Below are positions 11,123-22,236 of a DNA stretch of 64,000 bases, piece after piece (position 1 is the first letter of the stretch; each line of letters begins with the position of its first letter). Position numbers and translations under genes: made by a program. Origin of the DNA: Megascapheus bottae (lineage: Eukaryota; Chordata; Mammalia; Rodentia; Geomyidae); contig JANJXV010000014.1 of the NCBI GenBank assembly GCA_024803745.1, forward strand, positions 3,271,001-3,335,000. Reading direction: 5' to 3'. The notes beneath the pieces are model-generated. The model did no database searches. It saw only the letters and a list, made by a program, of their open reading frames with translations, and was not told where the DNA came from.

Positions 11123-11841
11123 GAATGCTTTACTTTCAACATACATTTTGATACACACTCATTTCATTTTAATAATTAAACTTCTTATATTTTCTTAACC
11201 ATTGTTTGCAATTATAAGAAGTAAATATCCATCTAATTTAGATATTCAACTTATTTTGACCTGCAGTCAGACTTTGTCGGGCTTTCTACTCTAAACAGAT
11301 CTGCTAGAAATTGGTTCATCTGGCCAATTTCCAAATTATTAAGAGATGTACTGTTTTCACCACTTGAAAATTTTCAGATTAAAAACAAAAGGATAAACTT
11401 GGAAACTTTCAGATTAAAAACAAAAGGATAAACTTATGAGTTGATCTTTCACCTAACAATATTTTAGAAATTCCAAATGTTTCTTCTTAAATAGTTAAAT
11501 CATAAAGGCCCAAAAAATAAACATGAGAATATGAAATCTGAAAGCTCTGTCATCAAATTATAGTCTAATATTTTTGATAACCATGAGGTGTATACTATAT
11601 ACATTTGGGTTAGGTCTACATAGTCCCAACATCTGCTTTTAGAAAAATATTCTAGTATTTAATTAATTAAATACAATGGAAGCCAAACATGAGAAGGCAA
11701 GAGTTTCCCATCTAGAACCAAAGATGCAAATTCCTAGGCCTCCCGCCCAAATGTCCAGCATAATGAACCTGACTCAACTGCAAGTGTTCGCTGTGCTCGA
11801 TATATTTTGAGTCAGAAAACAAACAAAAAGAATGAGAATGT
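11120..11841. other. unique block with small tandem duplication
   Basis: A 29-bp string occurs at 11372-11400 and again at 11407-11435 (period 35; core CAGATTAAAAACAAAAGG). Otherwise no recognised feature. Confidence 0.7.
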
Positions 11842-12042
11842 GGGGCCGGGAGTTTGGCCTAGTGGTTAAAGTGCTTGCCTAGCATGCATGAAGACCCGGG
11901 TTCGATTCCTCGGTACCACATACATAGAAAAAAGCCGGAAGTGGTGCTGAGGCTCAAGTGGTAGAGCTCTAGCCTTGAGAAAGTCCAAGGACAGTGCTCA
12001 GGCCCTGAGCTGAGCTCAAGCCCAGGACTGGCAAAAAAAAAA
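11842..12042 (+). mobile_element. young IDL-Geo SINE with 17-bp TSD
   Basis: Near-consensus dimer. AAAAAGAATGAGAATGT is repeated at 11825-11841 and 12043-12059 without mismatch, and an uninterrupted A-tail precedes the second copy. The right monomer carries a 6-bp internal repeat (CTGAGCTGAGCTC). The perfect TSD and intact pol III boxes mark a recent insertion. Confidence 0.95.
11855..11909 (+). promoter_or_regulatory. internal pol III promoter of the IDL-Geo copy
   Basis: A box TGGCCTAGTGG at 11855-11865 and B box GGTTCGATTCC at 11899-11909, both close to tRNA consensus and with tRNA-like spacing. The copies at 25110, 45975 and 55708 keep the same B box. Confidence 0.8.
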
Positions 12043-12212
12043 AAAAAGAATGAGAATGTATCAGAAAGTGATATATGATACTAAGTTTTATTAAAAATTT
12101 TCCATATATAATCACATTTATATTTAACTATTAATACACATATGAAAATACAAAATAAATGTCTACTGAGTAAAGATTAAATTTTTAAAAAAAAAAAACA
12201 AGAAGAAAGTTG

Positions 12213-12402
12213 TTTGGCCAACAGTTTGGCCTACTAGTAAAGTCCTTGCCTAGCATGCATGAAGACCTCAGTTCTATTCCTTGGTACCTCATAAATAGAA
12301 AAAGCCAGTAGTGGTGCTGGATCTCAAGTGGTAGAGCTCTAGCCAGAGAAAGCTTAAGGACAGTGTTCAGGCCCTGAGTTCCAGCCCGAGGACAGGCAAA
12401 AA
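12213..12402 (+). mobile_element. IDL-Geo SINE, older
   Basis: ACAGTTTGGCCTACTAGTAA to GAGGACAGGCAAAAA. The B box is degraded (CAGTTCTATTCC). Confidence 0.88.
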
Positions 12403-14324
12403 ATAATGTTTTTATATAAATTATTAGGTATAGAGCATCCATGGATCTTCAGACCAATGACTTGAACCTTCACAGGTAAATGCCACCAGGTATTCCAAAG
12501 CTAAAATCTATGACTATGCATCAGTATGGTTTTTAATAGGGAATGTGGGGTTTTCTTTCTCTATCTTTGAGCTGTAGTACTAAGTTATTTAGAAAACAAA
12601 AGGTGATAACCTGTACTTCTCTTCTTCTTAGTATATTCAGAAATATGCTTATCAAATACCAAATAAATTTTGTCTTCTCCCATGTTAAGTAACTGGCCTT
12701 AGCACATAGAGGATGCACAGTTACAATTCAAAACAATCTTTTGGTAATGAGTATTCCAATTCAGTTACTAAAGGATGTCTATCCTCTGTAGAGAATTAAG
12801 AAGTAACTACACAAGGCTCCATGAGTAGTCAGAGATTTCCCATGAGGATGACCTTGATAATAACTGATTATAAATAATTACAAGTCAACTGAAAACAGCT
12901 TTCCAAGAAAAGAAATTCTAAGGCCATATTATCTGGAAAGATCCTCAAATTACTGTCAGACTTTTTCATCCCATTCACTACACAGCATTTAACATTAGTA
13001 TTCATTATCCTGTGTAAAAATCACACATCCCGTTGAGAAATTGCCAACAACATTTACATGGGATGACACAGATTCAGGGTTATATTGTCTTATACCAGCT
13101 CGCTAACTGAGATACCAAAAATGCCTGTCCACTATTAAACTGAAAATAGTGCAACTTATTGTTGAAAAACTAAAAAATGTAATCTAGAGTTATAAGTAGC
13201 TGACAGATTTGACTTATGAACTAGTAGGAACTTGTTTAAACAAGTAAATTCTAATAGTCAATATACTGTCTCTTCAGAATTTGTCCAGAAAGCTCCATAG
13301 GCTTGATTTAAGTAATTCAAATTCTGCTTCTGGATACCTTGATTTTTAAGAAGAAACACCATTCTGAATATCTAAATCAAATTGATACTAAAAAATAAAT
13401 CGGTTGAGAATTTCCAGAAATGTTGAAACATTGAAATACTATTCATAACACTTACACTGGGTCATTATTTCATCTAAATATGACTAGTGTTTATTTTGGG
13501 GAAAGGACTCAGAAAGAAAAAAAAAAACACTGAATGAAAATAAATGTAGCCTCACTAAAAAGATCAAGACAGAAAATCCTTGAGGAATAAGCATGCAATG
13601 TAAAAAATTTTAGCAGCCTCTAAGAAAACAGTTTTTAGGAAAAGTAGTATTCATTCCTAAAGTTAATCTGGCTTTCTGAAATTTACTGGAAGGAAACCAT
13701 GTAACATTTATTATCTTTCAAGCATTTGCTCTTCCCATAATTATTTACATGGCAGATAAATGTTTAGGCTACTCTATAATCATAACTTGATTTAAAACAT
13801 ACAGTCTCTACATTTTCTAGATTGCCACAAATTGGCTTTGGGGTAAAATTCAAGCTCAGGAAAACCAAAACAACTTTCTCTAAAATTATACTTTAGCAAA
13901 TGTCCTATGAGAAACTACTTTAATATCAGGTCAGGGTGACTACCTAGATGTCACCTTACCCATTCTCTCAAGATTCTTAGGGTTAAGCACAGTATGTTGT
14001 AATTCCAGTTCACATACGTTACAAGAAGACCAGAAGTCTAAGCTATCCTTTACCACCTGGTCACTTATCACCTCTTATCACCAGAAAGTTCTCTCATTTG
14101 CCCTCATTTGTCCCTACCTCCAGTCTTCCTTTACCTCCTTAAACACTGTCTTGTGCCCTCAGGAATCCAATGTTTGTCAATTGTGACAGACTGATATTCA
14201 TTGCACTACCAATGGTCAATGTGCATATTAGTTGAATCATTCATAGCACTTAACAGAATTCATTAGTATCATTTGCTTGAAACATTTTTAATTTTTATTT
14301 CATTTTAATGTAAAATATTTCATT
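12403..14324. other. unique block, about 1.9 kb
   Basis: No interspersed repeat, RNA gene or exon recognised; only short A-runs (for example 13519-13528). The 61-codon minus-strand frame at 12533-12718 has no identifiable domain. Confidence 0.4.
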
Positions 14325-14468
14325 TTTAAATTTAATTTTATTGTAAAGGTGATGTACAAATGGATTGCAGTTACATAAATAAGGTAATGAGTACATTTCT
14401 TGTCAGTGTTACTCCCTCCCTCTTTTTCTACCACTTTGCTCCCCACTGGCTCCCCTCCCCACCAAGTT
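14325..14468 (-). mobile_element. L1 3' UTR tail
   Basis: Plus-strand TTTATTGTAAAGGTGATGTA, GGTAATGAGTACATTTCTT and CTCCCCTCCCCACC are the complement of an L1 3' end: G-rich tract, then ATGTACTCATTACC, then an AATAAA-type signal. Its wording differs from the younger L1 tails in this window. Confidence 0.6.
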
Positions 14469-14471
14469 GTA

Positions 14472-14493
14472 AAACAAACAAACAAACAAAAAA
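14472..14493. repeat. (AAAC)n
   Basis: Short run of CAAA units. Confidence 0.8.
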
Positions 14494-14924
14494 CCTTGAC
14501 TTTTGAGGCAGTATCTATTTGGTAGTTCTTCAAATACACTAGCCTCTCTTCTTATTCTTATTTGCTAACTTCTTACCTTCCCAGCCTCTTGATAATGAAA
14601 AACCCGTAACTTCTCTTCTATGGAAATGGACAAATTCCTGTCTTCCACCCAGATTCATTTGGTAAACTGCCTAGTGAACATCACAATTTGAATGTCTGTC
14701 AGGTATATCAAATTTAGAATGAAAAATACATAGTGCTCCCCTATCATGGGGTGAGTACAAACTTCCAAATTGTTAGGTTAAAAGCCTGTCTGATATCCCT
14801 GATTCTCAGAACATCAGTCAGTTTGTTGTGGAGCTCAATCTACCTTTAAAATACATCCTAACATGCTGTACATTTTCTCATTCACTTGTTAGTTTTCTTT
14901 TTTATCATCAGTAAGAATACAATA
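14494..14924. other. unique block
   Basis: Nothing recognised. Confidence 0.35.
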
Positions 14925-15045
14925 ACCTCCATAAAAGAAGCAACTATGACTGTTTATATCCCAGCACCTAAAAAGTCTTACCCACAGTAGTCATAAAATA
15001 AACTTAGGTAGATGACTAAATGATTAAGTGAGTGAATGAATAGGA
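14925..15045 (+). mobile_element. L2 3' end
   Basis: GACTGTTTATATCCCAGCACC then AAATGATTAAGTGAGTGAATGAATAG follows the L2 tail pattern (GGACTGT...CCCAGTGCC...TGAATGAATGA). Confidence 0.6.
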
Positions 15046-15213
15046 AGTTCCACATCCTTCATTCCATTCAAAGCAATTTCACCAAGGGAAAGCATTCCAT
15101 AAAGCCTAAAAATAGGCTTAATAATTCCTAAAATAGAACATATTTTTACTTTAAAAATGTGCTAACTATACTAAATCAAAACAAAATAGACATCAAGAAA
15201 AAAACATGTTCCC

Positions 15214-15320
15214 AGGTATTGATGGCTCAAGCCTATACTCCCAGCCCTGAAGAGGATGAGATCAGGATGATCATAGTTTCAGGCTAGCAAAGGCAGAGAA
15301 GCCTGAGAGACTGCATCTCA
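15214..15320 (+). mobile_element. B1-like 7SL SINE, diverged
   Basis: TTGATGGCTCAAGCC, CTCCCAGCCCTGAAG, GATCAGGATGATCATAG and CTGAGAGACTGCATCTCAG in B1 order. Confidence 0.55.
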
Positions 15321-15487
15321 GTGGAAGAAGCTAGGTACAGTGGTGTACCAAACATCCGACAATGGTGAGAAATAAAAATATAATTGAGAATTATGGCCCA
15401 AACATGTACCTGAGCAGGAAGCAATCTCAAAAATCTATCTAAAAACTGCCTCATAAGGAATCTGTGTTGAGAGAGAGAAAGCTAACT

Positions 15488-15562
15488 AGAGGTATGACTA
15501 AATGGCACAGTGCCTATCTATCCAGCTGAAGGACCTGAGTTTAAAACCCAGTACCATCAAAT
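15488..15562 (+). mobile_element. ID-like SINE fragment
   Basis: GGTATGACTAAATGGCACAG, TGCCTATCTATCCAGC and GAGTTTAAAACCCAGTACCA match the layout of an ID element (A-box arm, anticodon arm, B-box arm). Confidence 0.5.
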
Positions 15563-15816
15563 ACCAGATATAACCAAAAAAAGTTACACTGTTGCAACAG
15601 AGGTGTTTTGTTATGCATTGCTCACCAAAGTTCAAAGCATTAAGATTTGATACTATGCTTAAATTATTTTCATATAATTTTATACCTCCTATAACTAAGT
15701 ACATGCTTCAGTTTTTCTACACTAGAATAGCATTCTTTACCACCTTGCCAAATAACAGATCATTTTCAAAACAAACTTTGAACCCTCACCAGACTCTTTA
15801 AAGAAATAAAGCAATT

Positions 15817-16013
15817 GGGCCAGGAGTTTGGCCTAGTGGTAGAGTGCTCACCTATCATGCACAAAGACCCAGGTTCAATTCCTCAGTGCCACATAGAAAA
15901 AAGCTGGAAGTAGTGCTGAGGCTCAAGTGGTAGAGCTCTAGCCTTGAGAAAGTCCAAGGACAGTGCTCAGGCCCTGAGCTCAAGCCCAGGACTGGCAAAG
16001 AAAAAAAGAAAAA
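15817..16013 (+). mobile_element. IDL-Geo SINE
   Basis: Complete dimer with an (A)nG tail. AAAGCAATT flanks it at 15808-15816 and 16017-16025. The B box has one change (GGTTCAATTCC). Confidence 0.92.
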
Positions 16014-16025
16014 AAGAAAGCAATT

Positions 16026-16895
16026 AACCTTATGAATTAAAACTAGCTTTATAATACAAGACCACCAGAAAGTAAAACTGTACAATTTCTGACTTAAAAA
16101 CATATACTTAATAATGACCCACAGTTAGAGAAGAGGAAGAGAGACAGAAAGTAAAGAGTAGGAATAAGTAAGTGCAGCTACCCTTCTGAAATCGTAATTA
16201 CAAAGGATATGAATAACCTAAAAAAGTACCCATATAATTGGGAGGAGGAGTGATTTACAAACATACAGTTAATAAATTCTGGCTCCCAGCATGTTCAGTG
16301 ACATTTTCTGAAAAGAAACTACCCTTTTGCTCACACAAAATTAACCTTTCTCTTTTTACTGGTTTGAATATATTGTCTCACAGAAACAAAATATCAACTT
16401 AATAAAGTAAAATGGTACAGATAATACTTAAGGCACATTTTGGGTTAAAAAGATTTGTGAGCTGGTCTGGGAACATGGCCAATACTTTTAATCCTGTTTC
16501 AGTAAAGGAAAAAAAAATGTGTTCCAAGTTCCAAACAGCTGCCTTACACATAAACGTTTGAAGCATAACCAGTTCATGTGCTGGAAATTGTCTGTATATA
16601 GGTTGGGTTTCAAGGGATTCAGTTTGGCCCATGCATTTCTGAATATGTTTAGGAATGAGTCACCTTACATTAGTACTCTTCCATTCAGATGGTACAGTTT
16701 TAAAGACCTCCAGCTTGACCAGGGGTGAATGGACATGTTTAATGTCTTAAAACTTGTCCTTGAAGGGTTTCAAGCTACCAAGCTTCTTGTCTTTGTCTGT
16801 GAATAGACTAGACTAAACTTCCTTTATCACAATGATTCATATCAATTTTAAGTTTAAGTAAAATGTCACTCCTTATTTGTCTTACAGACCAGAGC
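16026..16895. other. unique block
   Basis: No repeat or gene recognised. Overlapping open frames at 16399-16632 (minus) and 16519-16728 (plus) have no domain. Confidence 0.4.
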
Positions 16896-16931
16896 TACAC
16901 ATACACATGCATGTGCGCTCACACTTGCACA

Positions 16932-16980
<49 letters not shown>
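16896..16980. repeat. (CA)n microsatellite with imperfect leader
   Basis: An imperfect ACACATACACATGCATG leader followed by a pure CA run from about 16936 to 16979. Confidence 0.95.
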
Positions 16981-16983
<3 letters not shown>

Positions 16984-17260
16984 ATGGACTAAAATTATGC
17001 CAAAAGCTCTCTGAGGGGGGGGTGAGTCCTGAAAGCATGGATAAGAAAAGATCTAGTTGAGGATTTATCAAATACTCTATCCATACTCCAGATGTCAATA
17101 GCTACATTGAAATAATGAGTACAGAGCATAGGACTAATAAGTCATACACACTGTCAGAAATCTGTGCTGGAATTTATAGCACTGTTCCATTTAGTTATGA
17201 GTTATTTTAACACACCTCTACTGAACAGCTCAAACAGCTATATACAATTCTTGAAAACCA

Positions 17261-17771
17261 ATGGCCTTTGCCAATGACATTTATGTACATTTCCCAGAAG
17301 TTGAGAAAACAAACCAAGAAATGTCAATATTCTTTCAGAAAAGAAGCAATAAGGAATCTGTGTTGGGCTTACTTAATCATGAATATTGGTACCCCTGTGT
17401 TTCTGAGGAAATTAGAAGAAAAGGCTCTTGTTCTTTTTGCAACATCCTCTTCTGGAATGTCTTGCATGCTCCCAGCCAGGCATGAGTCCAACACAAAGAT
17501 TTATTTTTACCAGTTGGCTCTTTCCACTTGGGTGCCCTGTCATCAAACTCATTGTAGTGTACAAAGATTACACTCAACTTATCCAAATCAAAATGTACAA
17601 TTTTACCTTACAAAACTATGCCCATCTACATTTATCACAATATCTTTGGGTGGACACTTTTCTCATTTACATCAGAACAGGCTTACACTATCTTTGGAGA
17701 CTTCTGCCCTCTGCACCAAATCCAGAACCGAAGTGAGCAGAAAACTTGAACAAGCTCCTGGACGATCCTAA
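17261..17771. other. cluster of overlapping open frames, unassigned
   Basis: Two plus-strand frames (17261-17485 and 17274-17771, the latter from its first ATG) and one minus-strand frame (17586 to 17377) are open over the same 0.5 kb. The 17274 frame is the longest in the window. A third plus-strand frame (17428-17736) is also open. No domain, signal peptide, poly(A) tail or splice pattern is recognisable, and no frame is clearly favoured. It may be a decayed retrocopy or chance. Confidence 0.2.
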
Positions 17772-18052
17772 TTCAGAAACCAGTGTAAGAAGCTCTACTT
17801 TAAATCCACACATTCAATTAATGTAGTATTGCATCTTTCCTCACTAAAATGTAGAGCCCCTGCTTCTAAACCACAATAAATTTTCTAAATGGTGCCATAC
17901 TTCCTCAAATATAAAATTTTAATAACTGCATTATTTCTTTTCTCTGCTCTAAAATTGGGTTTGACTTTCAACAATAATTAAAAATCTCCTTTGTTTATTT
18001 TTGTCTAACTAGGAACAAATACGAACACATACATATTTAAAAAAAATACCCT
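17772..18052. other. unique block
   Basis: AT-rich; nothing recognised. Confidence 0.35.
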
Positions 18053-18228
18053 GGGCTAGGAGCAAGGTCTAGTGGTAGAATTCCTGCCTAGCATGCATGA
18101 AGCCCTGGGTTCCATTCCTCAGTACCACATACTCAGAAAAAGCCAGAAGTAGTGCTGTGGCTCAAATAGTAGAGCACTAGACTTAAGAAAGATGCCAGGC
18201 CCTGAGTTCAAGCCCCAGGACTGGCAAA
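18053..18228 (+). mobile_element. IDL-Geo SINE
   Basis: CAAGGTCTAGTGGTAG to CCCCAGGACTGGCAAA. The stretch CTTAAGAAAGATGCC shows a deletion in the right monomer, which loses the CCAAGGACAGTGCTC stretch. Imperfect flanking repeats (ATACCCTG and TTATCCTG). Confidence 0.9.
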
Positions 18229-18303
18229 TTAAAAAAAATTATCCTGCAATGCAGAACTCACAGTACACTACAAGTTTTGAAACACATAGAATACAATAGT
18301 ATG

Positions 18304-18531
18304 GCTGGGCACGGTGGCTCACATCCCAGCTACTCAAAAGGCTGAGATCTGAGGATCGAGGTTCAAAGCCAGCCCAGGCACAAAAGGACCTGAGACTCTT
18401 ATCTCCAATTAACCTCTAGAAAATGGGAAGTGGAGCTTGGCTCAGAATAAGGCAGTAGCCTTGAGCTGAACAGCTCAGGGACAGCACCCAGTGGTAAAGC
18501 CCCATGACCCACAAAAAAAAAAAAAAAAAAA
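18304..18531 (+). mobile_element. 7SL-Geo SINE with TSD
   Basis: Near-consensus head GGCTGGGCACGGTGGCTCAC and a complete right monomer with an A-tail of about 20. AGAATACAATAGTATGG before and AGAATACAGTGGTATGG after form a 17-bp TSD with two differences. Confidence 0.93.
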
Positions 18532-18549
18532 AAGAATACAGTGGTATGG

Positions 18550-19140
18550 GTCAAAAAAAACATGAACTCATCTTCCTAATTTCTCAGACACTGCACACCA
18601 GAATCTCTAAATCTCACTGTAATTGCTTTCAAGTAATGTCTTTTTCTCTCTTATCTAACTGCCCCTTAGGAGAGAACTGAAGCCCCAGACTCCTAGAGCT
18701 CTCCAATTATATTGCAATTCATAACTAGTGGCATTTTTAAAGCATAGTAGTCAATCTGCAGCTCCTCAACAAAAATCCTTTCTTAAATTAAAATAATCCA
18801 TCCTTAATAATAGTCTAAGTTAAAGTCATTATTATGCCTCAAACCATGTCCAAATCCAAAGCCAATTGCAAGTTTCTATCCATTAGCTGGTCAGAATTTC
18901 TCATGGTTTTCCCATATGTGGTTTTACCGCCCAGCTCTTCTCCACAACTAGACTGCAAGTTAACTCCACATCATTAGAATAATAGGCCCTTTTCATCTCT
19001 ATAATCTTATCATCTAAGGCAGAAAATATCCTAGTAAATAAGAATAATCAAAGTGTACAAACACATACATTACTTTTGTGATGCAGTGGATATGTATTGT
19101 GAAGGTTCTTTTTTCTCACAACACTAAAGACAAGCGGGGT
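18550..19140. other. unique block
   Basis: Nothing recognised. Confidence 0.35.
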
Positions 19141-19359
19141 TTTTTTGTTCTGTTTTTGTTTTTGTTTTTGTTTTTTGCCAATCTTAGGCTTATGCTCAGG
19201 GCCTGAGCACTGTTCTTGGACTTTCTCAAGGCTAGAGCTCCATCACTTGAGCCTCAGCACCACTTCCAGCTTTTTTCCATGTATGTGGTACCAACGAATC
19301 GAACTGGGTCTTTATGCATGCTAGACAAGTACTACCACTAGGCCAAACTCCTGGCCCAA
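19141..19359 (-). mobile_element. IDL-Geo SINE with (TTTTTG)n tail
   Basis: Complement of the complete dimer: TTTGCCAATCTTAGGC at the left to CCACTAGGCCAAACTCCTGG at the right. Its A-tail has evolved into a TTTTTG repeat (19141-19176). B-box region is altered. Confidence 0.92.
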
Positions 19360-19573
19360 TTGTTTTTAATCTCATAAAGAAAAAAGTGAAGGAAAAGAAA
19401 TCTCAGCACTGTTTTAAACAACTGAATCATCTTGGAGAGATACTGAATGATTTCTTATTTCCAGTTTTTTTTTCTTTAAAATATTTACTCTGTCCAGGGA
19501 GTGTTTCTTTGTTATTAAGAATCTATTCTAAACATCTATTTGTTTCATTCATGTTAATATACGACAAGGGAAT

Positions 19574-19697
19574 AGAAAGAACATGGAACTTGGAATAAGA
19601 CTGTGTGTGGGAAATTCAGAACAGGAAGGCTTCTTGGCAAGTCCTTCTTTGTCTCTCTAACTCAGTCTCTATGTCTGTAACATGGCAGCAACCTGGC
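19574..19697 (+). mobile_element. MIR SINE
   Basis: GACTGTGTGTGGGAAATTC, GGCAAGTCCTTC, AACTCAGTCTCTATGTCTG and TAACATGGCAGC follow MIR order (GGCAAGTTACTT, then CTCAGTTTCCTCATCTG, then TAAAATGGG). Confidence 0.6.
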
Positions 19698-20007
19698 CCA
19701 ACAAATTGGCAACACTTAGCTTTAGATGATCAAAAGCCTAAAATTTTCCAGGTGCTTTCAGCCTATCTTCAGATTAATCTTCCTCAGAATCAGGCCAGTA
19801 CACATCTATGGGGAATCTACTTAATTGGCCATTCATTTTCTTCTGGCTTAGAAAGGCCAGTTCCTGAGAAGAAACAGTAAATCCAGGAAACACAGCTGGA
19901 ACAAGTTAGCATCTCAGCCTCTCCACTAATGCTAGAAAAATCATAAATCTATTATTCATGGATAATGCTTAGCTACTTGTGACAAATTGAAGGTTGAGAA
20001 AATATTT

Positions 20008-20008
<1 letters not shown>
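19698..20008. other. unique block
   Basis: A 91-codon plus-strand frame spans 19605-19880 and begins inside the MIR, so I do not treat it as a gene. Confidence 0.35.

Positions 20009-20048
<40 letters not shown>
20009..20048. repeat. (CA)n microsatellite
   Basis: Pure CA run of 20 units. Confidence 0.95.
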
Positions 20049-20049
<1 letters not shown>

Positions 20050-20381
20050 TATACCAGCTAAATCAGGGCCAAGGTAGAGGTCACGGCCAGAGAATGTGCA
20101 GCCTGTCACACTTTTATCAAAAAAATCTCAACAACATATGTTAGGAATGCATTGCTTCATCTAGGAAGGGTTGTTTCCCCCCTCTCTGGTCTTTGTTTGA
20201 TTTGCATTCTTGTAATAAATCATGAAAGCAGAAGTCCATATGAATTTATCCACTTCTATAGCTGGAAACAAAACTTACAACAGATAAACTGCCTAAAAAA
20301 TTACAAGATCATGATTAATGTGGGCAGCATAAAACCAAGGAGTTTAATTCATAGTTGTATGAATTAAAATTATGTGCCATC

Positions 20382-20561
20382 AGGCTAGGAGTTTGGCCTA
20401 GTGGATGAGTGCTTGCCTAGAATGTACTAAGACTGGGGTTTGATTCCTCATTACTACATACATAGAAAAATGCTGGAAGTAGTGCTGAGGCTCAAGTGGT
20501 AGAGCCTTGAGAAAATCCAAGGACAGTGCTCAGGCCCTGAGCTCAAGCTCAAGACTGGCAA
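20382..20561 (+). mobile_element. IDL-Geo SINE
   Basis: GGCTAGGAGTTTGGCC to CAAGACTGGCAAAAA. Lacks the CTCTAGC stretch of the right monomer (GTAGAGCCTTGAG). Confidence 0.9.
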
Positions 20562-21276
20562 AAAAATAAAATATGTATCGTCATCACTGTTTACTCTGTA
20601 TGGATGATGCCCTGGGTTCAAACTACAGCATCTTTAAAAAAAAACTGACATTATTAGTCAGATCCCACATCCATTTCAGTATGTGTCTTGCTACTGTGAC
20701 CATCAATTACTTGGCTCTGCGTTATAATGTACAATCAACTCATCATAAGCTTATAAGCTGGTTATAAGTTGTGATACCAAAACAGTTGTGATACAATGGT
20801 ACAAAAACAGTGGCAGAATATGAGATTTCCATGATGAAAAGCTCTAAGGCAGAACTTAAAATCAGAGTTTAGAGGAAATGGTAGCTTTGAAACATCTTAG
20901 AACTTGAAGGGCAAGAAAGCAAACCCTGAAAATTTCAGTAAATGAACAAAGCTCATTGCATTGGTCTTTCTAATAGTATTGAGGCAACTATATGTGTAAA
21001 TTGTAGCAGCAGCTCTCTGCACACATTTTTCAGCTAGAGTTTTGTTAGCCTAATTCTCCAGTGACCTTCAATCACTTGTAAATTGTCCCACTGAAAAGTA
21101 TGATTGCTGGAGATTGGCCTTAGAGTGGGTTCCAAAGTCACATATTCCTCACCCACTGGCCATAAGATAACAGATGAAGGAGTTTTTTCATGAACTAAGA
21201 ATAAAGACTAGAGTATTCTAAAGAAGAGTTCAGTGTTATTTTAAGTTTAACCATCTTTTTATCCATATTCTCTTTC
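20562..21276. other. unique block
   Basis: A possible ID-like fragment at about 20590-20640 (CCCTGGGTTCAAACTACAGC, then A-run); the rest is unrecognised. Confidence 0.35.
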
Positions 21277-21295
21277 AAAAGAAAAATAACTGCAA

Positions 21296-21433
21296 GAGGG
21301 GTAAGGGTGGGAGGAGGGAAATGGGGACCAAGACATGAGAAAGGGTATCAGTGTTTGCAAAGTAATGCACCTTCGATCTGGTGAATATAATGTAACCTTT
21401 CTATTAATTACAATAAAAATATATGGAGAAATA
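21296..21433 (+). mobile_element. short L1 3' end with perfect 19-bp TSD
   Basis: Only about 138 bp of L1: the G-rich tract, GGGTATCAGTG, the ATCTGGTGAATATAATG block and an AATTACAATAAAAAT tail. AAAAGAAAAATAACTGCAA is identical at 21277-21295 and 21434-21452. A strongly 5'-truncated, fairly recent insertion. Confidence 0.95.
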
Positions 21434-21559
21434 AAAAGAAAAATAACTGCAATAAGTAGCACAGAAAACAAGTATTATAGACTTGCGATGCCTGATCAAC
21501 TTCAACAATTCATGTCCTCAATATTTTAAGCTGATTGATAATTAAGGAGCTTTCTGTCA

Positions 21560-21855
21560 TAAAATGTCATTTTACCCATTAATCCTACTTGGCTGGCTCC
21601 TGAGAGTTGCTTCAGTGTCAATTCCAGGAAACATTCTCCGACATTCCAAAACTGTACCTTGGCCTAGTGGGAGCCCCTCACTGCTTCACGGGTATCCAGT
21701 GATACTGCCCTTGGGCAAGCACCACTCTAGCTTCTAACTGATAAGTGCTGTTTTCCTCTTTTGTCCCTCTTCTGTATCTCTGGACTTCTTTAAAGACACT
21801 TATTCCAAGTACTTGCTCAGAGGTAGTTACTTGATAAATAGTTGCTAAATGAGAA
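21560..21855 (+). mobile_element. possible L2 remnant
   Basis: GAGGTAGTTACTTGATAAATAG then TTGCTAAATGAG resembles the L2 end (GTAGGTGCTCAATAAATGTTTGTTGAATGA). The upstream part is weak. Confidence 0.35.
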
Positions 21856-21943
21856 AGCAAAGAGAAAAAGAAGAGAGGTGAAGAAATTTAAGATATCATT
21901 GAGATTTTACCAATCTAATGTTCACTTGTCACATAAGAAATTG

Positions 21944-22052
21944 AAAGTGGTAGTTCAAGCCTGTAACTCTAGCTATATGGAAGGCTGGGATCAGGATTAT
22001 CACAATTTGAGACCAGCAGAGCAAGACCCATTCTCAGCCAGTAAAAAAAAAA
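21944..22052 (+). mobile_element. B1-like 7SL SINE, diverged
   Basis: TTCAAGCCTGTAACTCTAGC, GGATCAGGATTATCAC and GAGACCAGCAGAGCAAGACC in B1 order, with an A-rich tail. Confidence 0.6.
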
Positions 22053-22236
22053 AGAAAAAGAAACTGAGTAAGGTGCATACCTGTTATTTAGGGTACACAT
22101 GAAGCATACAGGAGGAGTGTCATTCAGTCTATCTAAGTATAAAGTCAAGATCTTTTTCAAAATAAAAAAGGCACAAGGTGCTAGATACAAGGCCCAAGTG
22201 GTAGAATGATTGTTCCTAGTAAGGTCAAATCAGTTC

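Noticed and set aside
11842..11925. tRNA-Ala gene
   Set aside because: A and B boxes are present, but the cloverleaf stems are not maintained, the unit is fused to a right monomer, and it is flanked by a TSD and A-tail. It is a SINE head.
20590..20640. A further ID-like SINE
   Set aside because: Only the B-box-like CCCTGGGTTCAAACTAC and an A-run support it; mentioned within the unique block but not called.
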